Positions 45,601-53,357 of a stretch of 64,000 bases of DNA are shown one piece after another. The translations under genes and the position numbers were made by a program. The notes beneath the pieces are model-generated. The model was not told the DNA's origin, did no database searches, and saw nothing but the letters and a program-made list of their open reading frames with translations. How positions within the stretch are numbered: the first letter of the stretch is position 1; each line of letters begins with the position of its first letter. Origin of the DNA: Sphaerolaimus hirsutus (taxonomy: Eukaryota > Nematoda > Chromadorea > Monhysterida > Sphaerolaimidae); assembly GCA_964036195.1 (NCBI GenBank), contig OZ038459.1:1671206-1735205 (forward strand). Direction: 5' to 3'.

Positions 45601-48600
45601 GCTGGGGAAAAAATAAACCCCCCCTCGAAATACCCCCGTCTGGAATTATGTACATGATGTATGCAGTGTACATTATGTACATATTGGTCGCAGTTTGCAT
45701 CGCAGCTACACGTCATGTACTAGTTTGTGTAGCGATAGACGTTGATATGTCCAAATATACCCTACTTGGACACGTTGATTACCAGTTTTGTGTATATAAA
45801 AGCGTACTCTTTACTATGAATTTCGTGAAAATTTTTGACGAAATAATAACCCCCCCCCCCCTCGAAATACCCCCCTCAAAATTTCCACTCTGAAAAAATA
45901 AACCCCCTGGGGGTATTTCGAGGAAATACGGTAGAATAAAATCCCTCACAGGCGTATTCGATCTATCGGGCGCGAACTGCGACGGGGCGTCAACTGCGGC
46001 CGACGCGATCCTGCCGCCGTTGGCGCTGCTGCACACCTTAAACACGGCCGCGAATCGATTCCCACACTTGGGCATCCCGACCGGAGAAATCGGGCTGGTG
46101 CCACTCTCAGACCATGTAAAATGCCGTGTAAAATGTCAAGTGTCATGCAAAGTGTCGAAAGTCATGTAAAATGCACGGTAAAATGGCAAACGTATGTTTG
46201 TCATTTTGCAGGGCATTTTACATGACTTTTGACACTTTGCATGAAATTTGGCATTTTACAGGACATTTTACAGGGTCTGGGAGTGCTCCCTGATAATCGC
46301 TGACGCCTGCGGCAGTGCGGCCGCCGCGGCGCGCGCTTATAGCGTGCTCTGCTTGAATACAAGCGCCACTTGCGTTAATGTTGATAGCAGGTTGATAAGG
46401 CATGATGATGTGGTTTTGGCCGCTGTGGATGGCAAGTGGCAGTCTTTGGCTTCTGTTGGGTGAGTTGTTATTTGATATTTCGCGCTTCAACTCGCGGTTA
46501 AGTTGAGTTTGATGCTTTGAATCCACTGTTTCACTTTCAATTTGTTTCGATGTAAGTATTCATTTAATTGACCATGGAAACTGATATCACACTTGACAGA
46601 AATTCCAAACAGACAACATGCAAAAAAAATTTCCTCCAAAAACGCACAACAATCATGCACAGTCTGTTGGCCGGCGCCGACCCCGGTGCCAAGCACATCA
46701 TCACGCCCGACGCCATTTCGAGTTTCGGACAGACCACAACAGCTGGCAAAGTGCCAAAATTAGAAGAAACTCAACTATTTTCACTTTCTGCCGACACTGA
46801 AGCTAAAGCGAGGGCGCTTACCAGTATGCTGGTGCATTATAAATGGAGCTGGGTATCCGTTGTTTTCGACGGTAAAAATAAGGAAAGTGTGGAGTTATTG
46901 GAGAAGTTTGAGGTCGGTGGGAGTTGAATTATTTATTTGGCACTCATTTATGAGTTCCATTAGCAATGATATTTAACAAAAATATTTTTTAATTAATCTC
47001 AGGCGTTGCTACCCGATCAACGTATTTGTATAGCGGACATTTTCGATTCCAGTCACCAAGAAGCAAAAATCCCAATTGAACCATCATCTCCCATCATAAT
47101 CTATCTCAGTGACAAGTCATTTATGCAAACAGAACTTGGCACAGAGCCAAATAGATTGCACATAGTGCTGGCCGATGTGCCGCCAGCCAAACAACCAAAC
47201 AAAAATATTTTGCTGCTTCGTGAAGTTGCATCAGTGGCTGCGCACTCAGATTTTGACAACTGGTTGAATCAATTAAATGTGGAAAATATAGGCCAGATGT
47301 GGTTCACCAAATTTTTCGAACAGCGAATGCAGTGCTACGCTAGTGCTGGTGAGTTATACGGACTGTGCTGGGGGCAATCTCAAGTCTTGTAAAATGCCCT
47401 GTAAAATGTCAAATGTCATGCAAAGTGTCAAAAGGCATGTAAAATGCCCTGCAAAATGGCAACTCGGTTGCCAGATTGCGGGGCAGTTTACATGACCTTT
47501 AACAGTTTGCATGACATTTGACATTTTACAGGGCATTTTACAGGGTCTGGTATTGGCACCTGTACAAAGGGTGTTAGTACCGTATTTTGATGAAAAAATC
47601 ACGAGGCAAAGACTATGTATCAAATTAAGCCATAGTGAACGCCAAAATAAAAAAAAGCTCTTTTATCGCTTGTTAGGATTTAATTAAGTGTGCGCTTAAT
47701 GGACTATAGGTATATGGAAATGTTTGGCGTTTCAATTCGTTTTACCATATCCTTTTGAATAAGTCTTTTGTAGCTTTTCAAGCAGTTTTACAATGACTTA
47801 TTCAAGGGGGCTTAAATAAATACTTTTACAGTTTGTTTGAATATGTTAGGTACCCACACACTATGAATCAAGTACCCTTTCAATTATTATTTATTAATAA
47901 AGCTATGCAGCGCATGACTCAATAGCCTACTCATTTTTCCCGTCATATTCCTTACACAATGATCTTTTCCACGGGGGCTCAATTCAAGCCGGGGCTCTAA
48001 TTCAACAACACAAATCACGCATAGGTAACTTCCCTTTACATTGGCAGAAAATCGTGGCATTTACGTACGTCCGTGCGCGGGGGTGCACTTGGACTGGTCA
48101 TCAGAGGGGGCGGCGCTGCGACGGGCGCACAGGTGGATCGACACTGTGGAGGCAGCCCTGTTTGCAGTCGATGCGGCTAGGAGGTAAGTTTGTGGTCGAC
48201 TGGGGTCGACTTTTCGATTTTGATATTCAATATTGCATAATTTTTGAAACTCGATATTTGATATCGATATCGATATGGACAGTCGATATCAATATCGACA
48301 CTCGGTATCGACATGGACACTCAATATCGATATAGACACTCGATATCGATATGGACAGTCGATATCGATATTGATATTCAATATTTAATAGTAACATGGT
48401 CGATATCCAACATATACTCTGCCGACATGATACTCTGCCCTCGCACTCATTTATGTCTCACGTTGGAAGCGTGCCAATGATGCTTAAGCATGCGATTTTT
48501 GTGTAAAAGATGAAGAAAATCATTGTTGTGATTGAGTTAACGTTTAGTGTTATGACAGCGATGACTTTTTTCAATTTTTTTATGAAAATCGCTCGCGTAA

Positions 48601-48920
48601 ATTTTTTTTGGCACGCTTCCAGCGGGAACCACGCGTGCAGGGTGTGAAGTAACTTGAGTATAAGAGCTGGAAAAAATAGTCGATATTCAATATATTTTCA
48701 ATTTTATCGATATCGATATCGATACGAGAAATAGTTCCCCCCCCCACCCAGACACTTATGCACTATCGACGGCACTCTATGGTCGGTGCACCTGTGCCCG
48801 CAGGTGGCCAGATCGGAAACGGCACGGCACATTATTGGCCAAACGCTGCTCACTGCCCGCGGGAACAAACCGCATGAATTTGAATGGCTGCAGCGGTCGG
48901 ACAAAGATGGGTGGATTGTG
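39476..48920 (+). CDS. Gene B: tandem Venus-flytrap class C receptor-like protein, 15 exons (999+ aa)
   Basis: Exons: 39476-39631, 40365-40503, 41530-41664, 42217-42416, 42728-42948, 43308-43539, 43950-44128, 44573-44801, 44981-45200, 45952-46097, 46284-46459, 46600-46912, 47003-47348, 48048-48183, 48752-48920. All 14 junctions agree in phase and total 2997 nt, open at the 3' end. A signal peptide is followed by a first periplasmic-binding-protein-like (VFT) domain (about residues 53-500): FLLGGAFPLH, AVQWALTHWN, GDTCSRG, IPL-like VPLVAYTGDS, then the C-lobe. After a short Cys-containing linker comes a second VFT (about 566-999): YFLGVFDLSG, IIADACGS, FSLSADTEAKARALTSML, YKWSWVSVVFD and QRSDKDGWIVV. 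In class C GPCRs this fold binds small ligands outside the cell. Two VFTs in one chain are unusual. A receptor guanylate cyclase or VFT-kinase is an alternative, since no transmembrane or intracellular part was found. Confidence 0.72.
39985..40338. mobile_element. Two adjoining ACCGTATTT-type units in gene B intron 1
   Basis: 39985-40188 has TACCGTATTTCTTCTAATAG and TATTAGAAGAAATACGG ends. It is followed directly by G-rich sequence ending GGCGGAATACGGTA (40338), the right end of a GAGGAAATACGGTA-type relative. The second unit ends 26 bases before the exon 2 acceptor. Confidence 0.75.
40365..40503 (+). CDS. Gene B exon 2: first strand of VFT1
   Basis: Acceptor GTCCCTCACAG, donor ATGG|GTTCGT. 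Encodes FLLGGAFPLHDTDCIWLWPE then RVQELLAVQWALTHWNQSPD. This matches the start of class C ligand-binding domains: LGGxFPxH, a Cys, PExxQ, then the AxxWAxxxxN helix. The diagnostic exon of the gene. Confidence 0.85.
40565..41165. repeat. CCGTTTTCCGGC minisatellite in gene B intron 2
   Basis: Degenerate tandem repeats of TTTTCCGTTTTCCGGCT, pyrimidine-only on the plus strand for long stretches; polypurine-polypyrimidine DNA that could form triplex. Confidence 0.85.
41530..41664 (+). CDS. Gene B exon 3
   Basis: Acceptor after a long C tract, donor TTGG|GTTGGT. Encodes LHAGDTCSRGRRAVATSVQL then LSDAGFYDERECARPAKKDA. DTCS followed by a helix is the conserved xDTC motif of class C receptors. The preceding codon is completed across the junction. 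Confidence 0.8.
42217..42416 (+). CDS. Gene B exon 4
   Basis: Acceptor CCCTTCAG, donor GAG|GTTCGT. Encodes MLVSPRGRSAAEMQKALQPT then PVPLVAYTGDSLNALLLNAT. Corresponds to the loop-helix-strand segment of VFTs (S-x-A, then IPQISY-like VPLVAY) that lines the ligand cleft. Contains one NAT glycosylation sequon. Confidence 0.78.
42728..42948 (+). CDS. Gene B exon 5
   Basis: Acceptor CCTTCAG, donor AG|GTGAGT, phase 0 in and 2 out. Encodes ACEQLLNSLNAHIISILANR then SEQKFAHDLANHIRFHSDRR and VASIVFVDENGNVPTFDQLH. The VASIVFVDENG strand is the first strand of the second lobe (WxxVxIVxxD equivalent). Confidence 0.78.
43308..43539 (+). CDS. Gene B exon 6
   Basis: Acceptor ACTCGCAG, donor CAG|GTGAGT. 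Encodes VLQKHSNGKKLFINLPLNDA, TYTEKQLVELMSQNDNQHEV and DFKEYFLGVLKSNYAAYSLL. The DFKEYFLGVL segment matches the FxxYLxxL motif of class C C-lobes. Phase 2 in, 0 out. Confidence 0.8.
43590..43850. mobile_element. GGCGCC-type element in gene B intron
   Basis: ATGGCGCCGGC at left and GTGAGCGCCAGGCGCCAATGGCGCCATGG at right, with GCGATGTAAAAGC before the right cluster. Member of the GGCGCC family, ends approximate. Confidence 0.5.
43950..44128 (+). CDS. Gene B exon 7
   Basis: Acceptor after a 14-C tract (CCCCCTCATAG), donor TG|GTTAGG. Encodes TYNCTLVGTSGFTPCGELTA then EHVHGVLLGTYAVAILGSLL. Matches class C: YxCxxxG...PCxG, then the helix VxxxVYAxAxAL. Phase 0 in and 2 out; TG|C across the next junction makes Cys. 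Confidence 0.8.
44573..44801 (+). CDS. Gene B exon 8: end of VFT1
   Basis: Acceptor AAATTACAG, donor AAG|GTTTGA. Encodes KVPMEGDCINVVEDLFAKGM, IDYKFSQYDPAPFEDFHLRF and the strand-rich segment RPYFMADSLVIYGYHLSQSV. Equivalent to the last helix and strands of a VFT. The open frame would end a few bases past the donor, favouring splicing here. Confidence 0.75.
44890..44970. mobile_element. Half of a TATACTCGGC-family MITE in gene B intron
   Basis: GGCACACTGCCAACGTGAGACATAAATAACTCCGCGCGCATAGTGTCAAGTCACTGGATTAT resembles the right half of 16408-16645. The left half is missing. Confidence 0.5.
44981..45200 (+). CDS. Gene B exon 9: inter-domain linker
   Basis: Acceptor ATCCTCCAG, donor TTGG|GTGTGT. 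Encodes VLTYSTGFEPYLNTNSLGTN, WATACSITDESGMLPTLCRH, CDSTIHSESMSGALAPRFEL and VQADNAENRMYFLG. Three or four cysteines recall a reduced cysteine-rich domain, and the end (NRMYFLG) begins the next VFT. This exon ties VFT1 to VFT2 in one frame. Confidence 0.72.
45527..45933. mobile_element. ACCGTATTTCC element in gene B intron 9
   Basis: TACCGTATTTCCTCGATTTA at left, CGAGGAAATACGGTA at right, ending 18 bases before the splice acceptor. CGAAATACCCCC and AATAAACCCCC words are in both arms; GTACATGATGTA words in the centre are also found in 54579-54947 and 63403-63822. Confidence 0.85.
45952..46097 (+). CDS. Gene B exon 10: start of VFT2
   Basis: Acceptor CCCTCACAG; ends at CTG, directly before the MITE-derived intron. 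Encodes VFDLSGANCDGASTAADAIL, PPLALLHTLNTAANRFPHLG and IPTGEIGL. With the preceding exon gives YFLGVFDLSG..C, the standard class C domain opening again. Confidence 0.78.
46097..46290. mobile_element. Harbinger-like MITE that constitutes a gene B intron
   Basis: 194 bp with TIRs GGTGCCACTCTCAGACC and (inverted) GGGAGCACTCCCAGACC; CTG on each side is the CWG target duplication. The intron 46098-46283 begins at the GT of the left TIR and ends at the AG of GGGAG in the right TIR. The interior carries the family's TGTCAAGTGTCATGCAAAGTG and inverted GGCATTTTACAT words. Conceptually removing the element and one CTG restores an uninterrupted coding run through GLIIADACGS. Confidence 0.8.
46284..46459 (+). 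CDS. Gene B exon 11
   Basis: Starts inside the MITE's right TIR, so the first two codons (Cys, Ser) derive from the transposon; then LIIADACGSAAAAARAYSVL, CLNTSATCVNVDSRLIRHDD and VVLAAVDGKWQSLASV. IIADACGS is the second xDTC-like motif. Donor GTTGG|GTGAGT, phase 2. Contains an NTS sequon. Confidence 0.72.
46600..46912 (+). CDS. Gene B exon 12: VFT2 hinge
   Basis: Acceptor ACTTGACAG chosen by phase over the nearby CCAAACAG; donor GAG|GTCGGT. Encodes MHSLLAGADPGAKHIITPDA, ETQLFSLSADTEAKARALTS and MLVHYKWSWVSVVFDGKNKE. FxxxxADxxAKAxAxxxML followed by YKWSWVSVVFD is the clearest class C C-lobe signature in the window. Confidence 0.85.
47003..47348 (+). CDS. Gene B exon 13
   Basis: Acceptor TAATCTCAG, donor GCTG|GTGAGT, phase 0 in and 1 out. 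Encodes ALLPDQRICIADIFDSSHQE, SSPIIIYLSDKSFMQTELGT, NILLLREVASVAAHSDFDNW and MWFTKFFEQRMQCYASA. ICIA followed by III and WF..FFE...C are ordered as in class C ligand-binding domains. Confidence 0.82.
47370..47560. mobile_element. Harbinger-like MITE, 21 nt after a gene B donor
   Basis: GGGGGCAATCTCAAGTCTTG at left, GGGTCTGGTATTGGCACC at right, CTG duplicated at both edges. Interior repeats TGTCAAATGTCATGCAAAGTG. Same family as 46097-46290, but here it sits inside an intron with its own GTGAGT donor. Confidence 0.85.
48048..48183 (+). CDS. Gene B exon 14
   Basis: Acceptor ACATTGGCAG, donor AG|GTAAGT (consensus), phase 1 in and 2 out. Encodes NRGIYVRPCAGVHLDWSSEG then AALRRAHRWIDTVEAALFAV and DAAR. 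PC followed by a helix ending AALFAVDAA is the class C VxxAVYAxA helix. Confidence 0.8.
48230..48412. repeat. GATATCGATATNGACACTC minisatellite
   Basis: Degenerate repeats of TCGATATCGATATGGACAC, about ten units, resuming at 48695-48725 after the 48413-48662 MITE, which therefore inserted into the array. Confidence 0.8.
48413..48662. mobile_element. TATACTCGGC-family MITE in gene B intron
   Basis: TATACTCTGCCGACATGATA then CTCTGCCCTCGCACTC at left, GGCACGCTTCCAGCGGG and GTAACTTGAGTATA at right. Confidence 0.85.
48752..48920 (+). CDS. Gene B exon 15: end of VFT2
   Basis: Acceptor after CCCCCCCCACCCAG, donor GTG|GTCGGT. Encodes HLCTIDGTLWSVHLCPQVAR, SETARHIIGQTLLTARGNKP and HEFEWLQRSDKDGWIVV. 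Two Cys before a long helix, then FEWL...GWIVV, like the FxxxG...YxxxN and VGxW ends of class C domains. Confidence 0.78.
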
Positions 48921-49035
48921 GTCGGTGGATTTTTTGGGTTTGGGAATGACGGTTTTTTGAGGACTCGATTACGGGTTTTTGTGAGAGATAGTAATAGTGT
49001 GAAATAAGAGGTTTTCTAGTTCATTTTGCGTAAAG

Positions 49036-49176
49036 GCGGTGGGTTTTGTTCATGGTGTAGACTGTGGAAATTTGTTGTTTGCGCGCGCGGCCGCTGAATT
49101 GTCAAGTATTTATGCGAACATTCTAGAAAACGGGTTTCCGATATTTACAAGTACTAATTGGCAACATTACGGGGTT
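49036..49176 (+). CDS. Possible gene B exon 16: third VFT fragment
   Basis: Acceptor GTTCATTTTGCGTAAAG with a pyrimidine tract, donor GTT|GTAAGA, 47 phase-0 codons. Encodes AVGFVHGVDCGNLLFARAAA, ELSSIYANILENGFPIFTST and NWQHYGV. It resembles the GPxC...A...A..WxIPxxT segment of ANF-receptor/VFT N-lobes, about 150 residues into such a domain. If spliced directly to exon 15, the third domain lacks its beginning. An alternative reading in another frame (49061-49105) gives a Cys-rich peptide. Confidence 0.45.
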
Positions 49177-49293
49177 GTAAGAAATGCTATTGTTGTCCAA
49201 AATGTGTTTACCGTTGTAAAAAATGTATTCGTGAAGTAAATAAGATGTACCCATTGTAGGATATTTTTACGTGAATGTTGCATTACTCACCAC

Positions 49294-49622
49294 CAGGGTT
49301 GGTTTTAGTAAAATTCTTTTTACTAAAATTGTATTTTATTTTTATTTAAATTGTATTTTATTTTTATTTTATTCTTCAATTTTCCATTTTATTTTTATTT
49401 TATTCTTCAATTTTTCATTTTATTTTTATTTTATTTTTATTTTTTATTTTAGTTCGTGACCAGGATTGATTTAAGTAAAATTCTTTTTACTAAAATTGTA
49501 TTTTATTTTTATTAAAATTGTATTTTATTTTTATTTTATTCTTCAATTTTACATTTTATTTTTATTTTATTCTTTAATTTTCTATTTTATTTTTATTTTT
49601 TTCTGAGATTTTGCCAACCCTG
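49294..49622. mobile_element. Short hAT-like MITE, CAGGGTTGG ends
   Basis: CAGGGTTGGTTTTAGTAAAA to GATTTTGCCAACCCTG, flanked by CTCACCAC on both sides. Consists almost only of TTTTATTTTTATTTTA repeats, an internally deleted derivative of 15252-16400, with one internal duplication of the left end. Confidence 0.9.
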
Positions 49623-49920
49623 CTCACCACTGAGGACATTACGTTACACACCGAGGAAATAGTGCTTCTATTCAGATATTGCACTCATTATTACAAAAGT
49701 AGTTAATGACCTCTCATACTGATAGTCAAGGTTATCTGATTCCATGACACTTTCGATCATTTATCTACGGTATTTTGGGAGCGAGGTTATCTGTATAACA
49801 CCATATCATGCCAAACCCGCCCCCAATTTTAGGTTCAATTATTCCTACGTATTTTGGGGTCACGTTTTATCATAACACTTAAGTAGTTCAGATGTGTCCA
49901 TAGTATTAGGTACTCTACAC

Positions 49921-51054
49921 CAGAGTTGTTAAAATACCGGTATTTTTGGAAAGCGTAAGCGTAAGCGTAAATACACTTTCCCAATTTTGAGTATGGATAC
50001 TGTAAGCGTAAGGTATTTTTAAAATACCTAGGAAAGCGTAAAATAAAGCGTAAGCGTAAATTTTTTTTAAGAGAGTGCTCCTGGCATTGAGCATCGTAAA
50101 ATACTCTTGCTTTCACATTTAGATCAATGTATCACAGATTCTGTCCATTTTTGCTCAGTTAATTCTTTTCAAAACAAGATCTCGGTGACATTTTTCGGTC
50201 GTTCATTTGGTAGTCTGCCCTCGTAGCAATTCATGAGCAGCGACACTTATATCAGATTCTAACTCGGATTTCGTGCTGTCGACGTCAACAACATCGTCGT
50301 CGGAATCCATTTTCTGTCCCAAAATCACTAATCTAACGCCACGGTATTGCTTGACGACACAATATTGACCAGACATAAATATTGGTGCCACACACGCTGG
50401 ATATCGACTGTTTCGGTGTCAACTCGATTTTAGTTCAATTTAGGTCGCAGGACAATTTTCAAGTGCACGTGCGGCAAAGTCGAAGATAAATTTATATGGA
50501 CAGGTGCATTTGAACATGGGTTCGCAGCCCATAAACGCAAAATTTATGAAAAACTGTTGGCCCAGTTGACATCCGGATGTCAACTGGTCCAACAGTTTTT
50601 CATAAATTTTTAGTTTATCGGCTGCGAAATTATGTTCAAAAGCACATGACTATATAAATTCCTCTTAGACTTTGCCGCACGTTCACTAAAAATCGTCCTG
50701 CGACCTAAATTGAACTAAAATCGAGTTGACACCGAAACAGTTGACATCCAGCGTGTGTGGTGCCTTTGCTACACAATTTATACATGTGCCGCTATTTCCA
50801 GTGCAATACTACGCACACGCAGTCTCTATTTTTTTGTATTTTTTCATTTTCTTTTTTGTAGTTTTACACTTTTTCAAAAGCGTAAAACTGGGTCATGTGG
50901 AAAGCTTTTTTACGCTTTTAGTATCCGGGTAATTTGGCCAGGAAAGCGTAACAAAGCGTAAGGGTATTTTACGAAAGCGTAAGCGTAAGCGTAAGTATAA
51001 ATACCCATTTACCCGGGTATTTCGGGTAAGCGTAAATACGCTTTCGCAACTCTG
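49921..51054. mobile_element. GTAAGCG-rich element with nested palindrome
   Basis: CAGAGTTGTTAAAATACCGG at left and CGCTTTCGCAACTCTG at right; GCGTAAGCGTAA repeated near both ends. The palindrome 50384-50765 has inserted in the middle. A 62-codon minus-strand frame (50203-50391) with DSDDDVVDVDST is noted but not supported as a gene. Confidence 0.8.
50384..50765. repeat. 382-bp near-perfect palindrome
   Basis: GGTGCCACACACGCTGGATA... and ...ATCCAGCGTGTGTGGTGCC are inverse; TGTTTCGGTGTCAACTCGAT matches ATCGAGTTGACACCGAAACA. The centre is a second inverted repeat around AACTGTTGGCCCAGTTGACATCC. GGxxCC-type ends with CACACAC resemble 28986-29238. Confidence 0.85.
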
Positions 51055-51724
51055 CTCTACACTTGATATTCATGGATGTGTTGAACTTATTCTTCATATT
51101 TTATACACATTCCGTTCAAATTTCTTCACATCGCATCATTAAGCGGACTTAAAACGGCGACAGTTTCTTTCAATTGGTGCTTAGCCCTGGGCCCTGGGGC
51201 CATTTCCTTTTATTGTCAAGTGATAGATTTTCACATGGTTACAAAGTGTCATTGTGTCATTGCCACATGCCAGTGTAATGTAGCAAAATAAATGCAGCCG
51301 ATGTCAAGAGACAAACAAGTGAAGTATCATAAGACCGGTAAATATGTCACTGGAATTTGAAACTTTTTCTGAAGTTTGTCGATTGACAGGTTGCGTGATA
51401 TGCCCCAGGGTATTTATTGCATAAAGAACAGGTGAAAGTGTGCACAGGTAAATAGAGTAGTAGCGTAACGCATTGACAGAAAGTATTTGCCACGTGAAGA
51501 AATTAGTTTTCCCGCCAATGTCACCTTACTTAAATATAATACTCACATAGTACTTTAGTTTTATGTAACGCACCCTAGTTGTTTTATAACACACGCGCTC
51601 AAACTTGTTGCCCCTGGTGTTTTCAAAATTCAAAATTTAGATAGGTGTACATAGGCATACTTGATACTTAGTGATGGGAAAAGTGTCTAGACCTTCTACT
51701 GCCCGCATCTCTTGCGCCAGTCCA

Positions 51725-51910
51725 GGGGGCAGTTCCAGACCATGTAAAGCGTAAAATGTAATGTAAAATGTCATGCAAAATGTCATGCAAAGTTGTGATT
51801 GTCATGACAAATGTAAAGTGTCAATTGTCATGCAAAGGTCAGTAATAATTTTTTTTTTATATTGATAATTGACACATTATTTCTCACTTTACAGGGTCTG
51901 GGACTGCCCC
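51725..51910. mobile_element. Harbinger-like MITE
   Basis: GGGGGCAGTTCCAGACCATG at left, CAGGGTCTGGGACTGCCCC at right. The left flank is CAG-like, the right is CAT, so the target duplication is imperfect. Confidence 0.8.
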
Positions 51911-52086
51911 ATGGTGCAAATGATATCACCTGTCCAATTTCGACATTCGATATTTTTTCTGTGACTCGAAATTTGATCTCGCCACTGCACTTACCACTTG
52001 ACCACTTTTCTTGTAATTTGGAACTACCCCCTATTAAATCGTCAACGTTTGGCGTCAGGGGGGTACCATCCCATCACTAGATTATA

Positions 52087-52500
52087 TACCGTATTTCCTC
52101 GAAATACCCCCGGGGGGTTTATTTTTTCAAAATGAGAATTTTGAGAGGGGGTTACTTGAGGGGGGTATCTCGAGGTTGGGTTTATTATTTCGCCAGAAAT
52201 TGTTTGAAAACCAAGTACTAAATTGTCGTCTGAAACGAACGCAGACGTCGAAAATGCAACAAAAATCGCCATTTATAAGACTCTAAAGACTTGTAAATAT
52301 AAGTGTGTAGACGTATAATCACTGTTCTCACATAACAGAGTCATCGTTTTTAACGTGTGTTTTGCATTACCCAGATGACAAACCGCAGCCTTTGTCATTT
52401 ACGTTCTCTATACACTAAATTTGGGGGGGGGTATTTCGAGGGGGGGTTTATAAGTTCATAGTGTCCATTTTGAGGGGGGGTATTTCGAGGGAATACGGTA
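52087..52500. mobile_element. ACCGTATTTCC element
   Basis: TACCGTATTTCCTCGAAATA at left, TTTCGAGGGAATACGGTA at right, with the TGAACGCAGACGTCGAAAATGCAACAAAAATCGCC centre shared with 848-1290. Confidence 0.85.
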
Positions 52501-53357
52501 TACCCCCAGATTGTTTGCAAACAACAAAACGAGAATCTGAAAACATGATCGCACGCGGGCCGCCGATTTTTCCCCATGCCGCATATACGCTCTAAATGCA
52601 CGTTTCTGGGTTATATTGGATTATGTTTTGAGTTGATTGAAGTGGACCTTGATCGAGTCAGTAACGATGGCAAATTGTGTGAAAAAAGTTTACTTTTTAC
52701 AATTAGTTTTCTAATTTTCTATTTTTTCCCCCACAAAATGGCTTTCGAAATTCCGAATTTTCTATATTGTTGACCGGTTTTGAAGGCTTTCTAGCTGCTA
52801 CTGTCTGTGTCTTTTTTTAGATATTTTTCCGGTCTCGAATCCACCGCATTGCATTTCTTTTTATTGTGTGTTGGGAACACACAGAATTCCTATAAAAACG
52901 TAAAAATGCAGAAAATATTTCAAAATTTCGGTTAATACATACCGTTAAATAGCTTATTTCTGAAACCCCTATAAATTTCGCCATAAATTCGATTTTTACT
53001 CGAATTTTTCAATTTTTTTTTGCCATCGTTACAAGTGCGGAATTACTACTTTTCTCTCGAGAAAGGTGGCCCGCTCGTGTTTGAGTGTTTTCTCTATTCA
53101 AATTGAATTTCGGCTAGCTGAAAGCAGGATTTATAATTTCAGACAACAAGTTTGCATAGGCTTAGTGCTTCATTGAGATGTTTGGAATCGTGTCATGTCA
53201 TAAATATTTATTTAGTGTCCTTTTCGTGGCTATTCGAGATTTTATGGCGCATTTATTAGCTTCCCCGAGTTTAAAATTTCAAAGTGTCTTTTAATTTAAT
53301 TTGGTTGTACCATTTTTGATCTTGACGTCGTTTACTCCCGTCATTGCTGAAATAGTT

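Noticed and set aside
50203-50391. Minus-strand 62-codon acidic frame (MDSDDDVVDVDST)
   Set aside because: It lies inside a transposon and overlaps a palindrome end. It could be a scrap of transposase, but there is no catalytic motif.
52576-52773. 65-codon frame starting MPHIRSKCTFLGYIGLCFEL
   Set aside because: Considered as a further gene B exon, but no acceptor in phase and no VFT-like pattern.
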